DNA of 64,000 bases, taken from NCBI RefSeq assembly GCF_009829085.1, contig NZ_WUQY01000017.1:1-64000 (forward strand). Direction: 5' to 3'. The DNA is from Sphingobacterium bovisgrunnientis (lineage in GTDB: Bacteria > Bacteroidota > Bacteroidia > Sphingobacteriales > Sphingobacteriaceae). The translations under genes were made by a program, and so were the position numbers. Within the stretch, counting starts at the first letter, position 1. The number at the start of each line of letters is the position of its first letter. Below the pieces are notes generated by a model that was not told the DNA's origin, ran no database searches, and was given only the letters and a program-made list of their open reading frames with translations. Shown piece after piece: positions 61,677 through 64,000 of the stretch.

Positions 61677-61701
61677 CGTTCTTTATCGTTCATATCCGTT
61701 C
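61677..61701 (+). promoter_or_regulatory. Three CGTTC repeats at exactly 10-bp spacing
   Basis: CGTTC at 61677-61681, 61687-61691 and 61697-61701, each preceded by TC or TCC, one DNA turn apart, about 105 bp before the second HTH gene. Candidate operator for one of the HTH paralogues. Confidence 0.4.
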
Positions 61702-61806
61702 AAAATTTATTGTTGCTATTTACAAATTTTATGTTTGTATGCATTACAAGTTTATAATTGTTTATAAACTATATCTAGTATCATTAATTGAATAAAGTTT
61801 GATAAT

Positions 61807-62106
61807 ATGAATATTGACAGATTGGAATTTATAGCATGGATGAATAGGATTATGGAACATTTTGATTTTTTAAAGGAAAACCTATCGGAGATTCAGAATA
61901 AAAGGATTAGTATTGATGGTGAAGAACTATTAGATAATCAAGATCTTTTGCAGCTGCTTAAAATTAGTCATCGCTCCCTACAACGTTATCGTTCAATAGG
62001 TAAATTACCTTACTATACCATAAGTGGTAAATTGTATTATAAACTTTCAGATGTCCATCAATTTATACGTGATAGCTTTAATTCCCCCGTACAACGTAGA
62101 AAATAG
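61807..62106 (+). CDS. Small helix-turn-helix protein (second of two paralogues)
   Basis: 99 residues. Same layout as the preceding gene: helical N-terminus (LEFIAWMNRIMEHFDFLKENLSEIQ), then winged HTH DNQDLLQLLKISHRSLQRYRSIGKLPYYTISGKLYYKLSDVHQFI. The pair probably arose by tandem duplication. Likely a DNA-binding regulator of a mobile element; the target is unknown. Confidence 0.82.
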   Translation: MNIDRLEFIAWMNRIMEHFDFLKENLSEIQNKRISIDGEELLDNQDLLQLLKISHRSLQRYRSIGKLPYYTISGKLYYKLSDVHQFIRDSFNSPVQRRK

Positions 62107-62177
62107 ATTGTAAAATTTGTACTGAGAGGGTGTAAATTAAACTGTCGTACAAATTATTTATATATTAGACACAGTAG

Positions 62178-62607
62178 ATGGACAAAGAGAAATTTGATTT
62201 TGAACGCTTCAAAGAGGAAGCGATGGAAAGGCTTTTACGAAGGCAAAAAAAATGGGTGGTACAAACGGTCTTTTTGCACCTATGTTGAAACACCTTCTGG
62301 AAAGTATGTTGGAAGGTGAGCTTGATCACCATCTTTTAGAGAGTAAAGCCTCTGGAGAGCCTAATCGTAAAAATGGTAAGGCAAAAAAACAGTAAGAAGT
62401 CTTCAATCGAGGCACTTTGAATTGGAGAGTGGACGAGACCGGAATGGCACCTTCGAACCAAAGATTGTCGCGAAGCGTCAACTTATCATCACCGAAGAAC
62501 TGGAAGACAATGTTTTAGCGATGTATGCTCGAGGAATGAGTATGCCCATGCACGGTGATCCCACAAATGTATTGCACCTTTCTTATGTAAATGCTGAGAA
62601 ATCTAAC
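62178..62607 (+). pseudogene. IS256-family transposase remnant
   Basis: From the ATG at 62178 the sequence gives MDKEKFDFERFKEEAMERL, then after a frameshift GGTNGLFAPMLKHLLESMLEGELDHHLLES..GEPNRKNGKAKK, a stop and a further frameshift, then FELESGRDRNGTFEPKIVAKRQLIITEELEDNVLAMYARGMS. This is the N-terminal part of an IS256-type (mutator) transposase. The catalytic part is missing. Non-functional. Confidence 0.8.
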
Positions 62608-62843
62608 TAATCTTTATTCAGGTAAAGAACTATTTAGACGCTAATTCTAATAACGCTTTATATCAACATTAATATGGAAAATTCCTTATTTATGTTATCT
62701 AAAAGGAGTTTTTGAATTAATTAGTCGATTCTTAAAAAAAAGAATCTAAACGGCTATTAATTAGTGTTTTATGTTTTATTTGTGTTGTTTGTATATACAA
62801 GATTTTGTATCTTTAGTGTAGAACCCTTGCAAATAGGACCCTT

Positions 62844-64000
62844 ATGTTACCAAAGAATACATCATCAGATCAGTCTAGTTTCTTCTTTTCCTTGCAGGAT
62901 ACATTAAGCAGAAAACACCCGCTCTATATTTTGGCAAACCGCGTTGACTGGCAACAGTTTGAAGATGCATTCAGTTCTTTGTATTGCGTGGATAATGGAC
63001 GAACTGCAAAGCCAATTCGATTAATGGTAGGCTTGCTTATGCTGAAGCATATTCGTAATATTTCTGGCGAGAGTGTTGTGGAACAATGGTCAGAGAATTT
63101 GTATTATCAATATTTTTGTGGCTTATAGCAGTTTGTACCAATAGTCCCCTGTGAGGCTTCCGAATTAGTTCATTTTCGCAAGCGTATAGGGGAATCTGGG
63201 ATTGAATTGATCTTCAAGGAGAGTATCCGTATCAATGGTGATGACAGTCATGACGATGATGTGAATGCAGATACAACAGTCCAGGAATAGAATATTACGT
63301 TTCCCACGGATTCCAAGTTGCATAAGAAGATCATTAAAAAGATTTTAAGAATTGTCGAAGTTGAACAATTACCATTACGCCAAAGTTATACGCAGACCTT
63401 AAAAAGGCTCAGTGTAGATCAGCGCTTTCGCAATCATCCACGTAATAAATCCAAAGCCAAAAAGGCGGATCGAAATGTAAAAACCATAGCAGGTCGATTA
63501 GTGCGGGAATTGGGACGCAATTAACCAGCTGATTCATTATACGCTAAAACTATTGAATTTTTCAAGTCGGTACTTGCTCAAAATCGCACCAGTAAAAATA
63601 AATTATACTCCTTACATGAACCCGATGTGCTTTGCTTCTCAAAAGGGAAAGAGCATAAGAAATATGAATTCGGAAACAAGGTTTCCATTGTGATGACCCA
63701 AAATACAGGGGTTATTGTTAGAGCAATGGGTTTTCGGAATGAGTTTAATGGACACACCTTAACGCCTGCCTTGGAGCAAGTTAATCGTTTGGTTGGCAAG
63801 GAACCTAAAACAGCAAGTGTTGACAGAGGGTACCGAAGAAATACACAAATCGGCTCTACCAAAGTCCAAATCTCCAAACCTTTCAACGATAAAAAACAAA
63901 CAAAGTACCAACAGAAGAAACTCAAAACAGCACATCGCAAAAGAGCAGCAATAGAACCAGTAATAGGTTATTTGTAAAAAGATCACAGATTAGGAAGAAA
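62844..64000 (+). pseudogene. IS5/IS1182-like transposase gene with in-frame stops (runs off the window)
   Basis: One reading frame from the ATG at 62844 to the window end carries the whole transposase pattern: FEDAFSSLYC..GRTAKPIRLMVGLLMLKHIRNISGE, SELVHFRKRIGESGIE, ADTTVQE, FSKGKEHKKYEFGNKVSI, SVDRGYRR and IEPVIGYL..KDHRLGRN. It is interrupted by four stop codons in the same frame (after FCGL, TVQE, LGRN and IGYL) and no frameshift. Decay has been by point mutation only. The terminal repeat on the right is outside the window. Confidence 0.85.

Noticed and set aside
1..64000. CRISPR arrays, tRNA and rRNA genes
   Set aside because: No regular repeat-spacer pattern and no tRNA or rRNA sequence was recognised by eye on either strand; short or divergent cases could be missed.

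Overview
The window is AT-rich Bacteroidota DNA, most like a Sphingobacterium-type genome. The evidence is a complete Bacteroidetes-type conjugation set (traA to traQ order with mobA/mobB/mobC, DUF3408, DUF4133, DUF4134, DUF4141 and DUF3872 proteins), a SusC/SusD pair, and promoter-like TTTG / TAnnTTTG sequences. Most of it (about 1 to 46.4 kb, perhaps to 52 kb) reads as an integrative and conjugative element carrying several phage and plasmid defences. No integrase and no att site were found, so both element ends probably lie outside the window or are not recognisable. No tRNA, rRNA or CRISPR array was seen.

Layout. 0-3.1 kb: tail of an IS4-family transposase, then ssb, a DUF932 gene and a DUF1281 gene. 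3.1-18 kb: a same-strand cargo block with a Gabija-like OLD nuclease/UvrD helicase pair between two copies of a ~72-bp imperfect direct repeat, a type I restriction-modification operon (hsdM, hsdS, a small unknown gene, hsdR), and a two-gene unit I cannot assign to a named system (GHKL ATPase plus a double phosphoribosyltransferase-like protein). 17.8-34.1 kb: a receiver-like gene, a long structured hairpin, and the minus-strand tra operon. The operon is interrupted between traD and traE by an oppositely oriented gene for a single-chain SIR2-APAZ-Argonaute protein. 34.1-39 kb: hairpin-rich candidate oriT, then mobA, mobB and mobC (coupling protein). 39-42 kb: an HpaII-like type II restriction-modification pair. 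42-46.4 kb: a decayed ORF6N gene, topB, and a frameshifted DUF3945 gene. 46.9-52.3 kb: a CBASS operon (patatin effector, CD-NTase, stand-alone E2-like protein), transcribed divergently from a sigma factor/small protein/ImmA-IrrE protease operon, then an HTH gene. 52.8-58.3 kb: a TlpA-like protein with SusC and SusD. 58.3-62.1 kb: small regulatory genes (Crp-like, membrane LytTR, two HTH paralogues). 62.2-64 kb: two decayed transposase genes.

How it works together. MobA/MobB nick oriT, MobC couples the DNA to the TraE-TraQ type IV secretion apparatus powered by TraG (VirB4-like), and SSB and TopB help process or establish the transferred DNA. The cargo stacks at least five recognisable defence systems of different mechanism: Gabija, type I RM, SIR2-Argonaute, HpaII-like type II RM and CBASS. 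The GHKL/PRTase-like pair is a further candidate. The most novel-looking items are that pair, the sigma/ImmA-IrrE operon facing CBASS, the single-chain SIR2-Argonaute inside the tra operon, and the repeat-bounded Gabija cassette.
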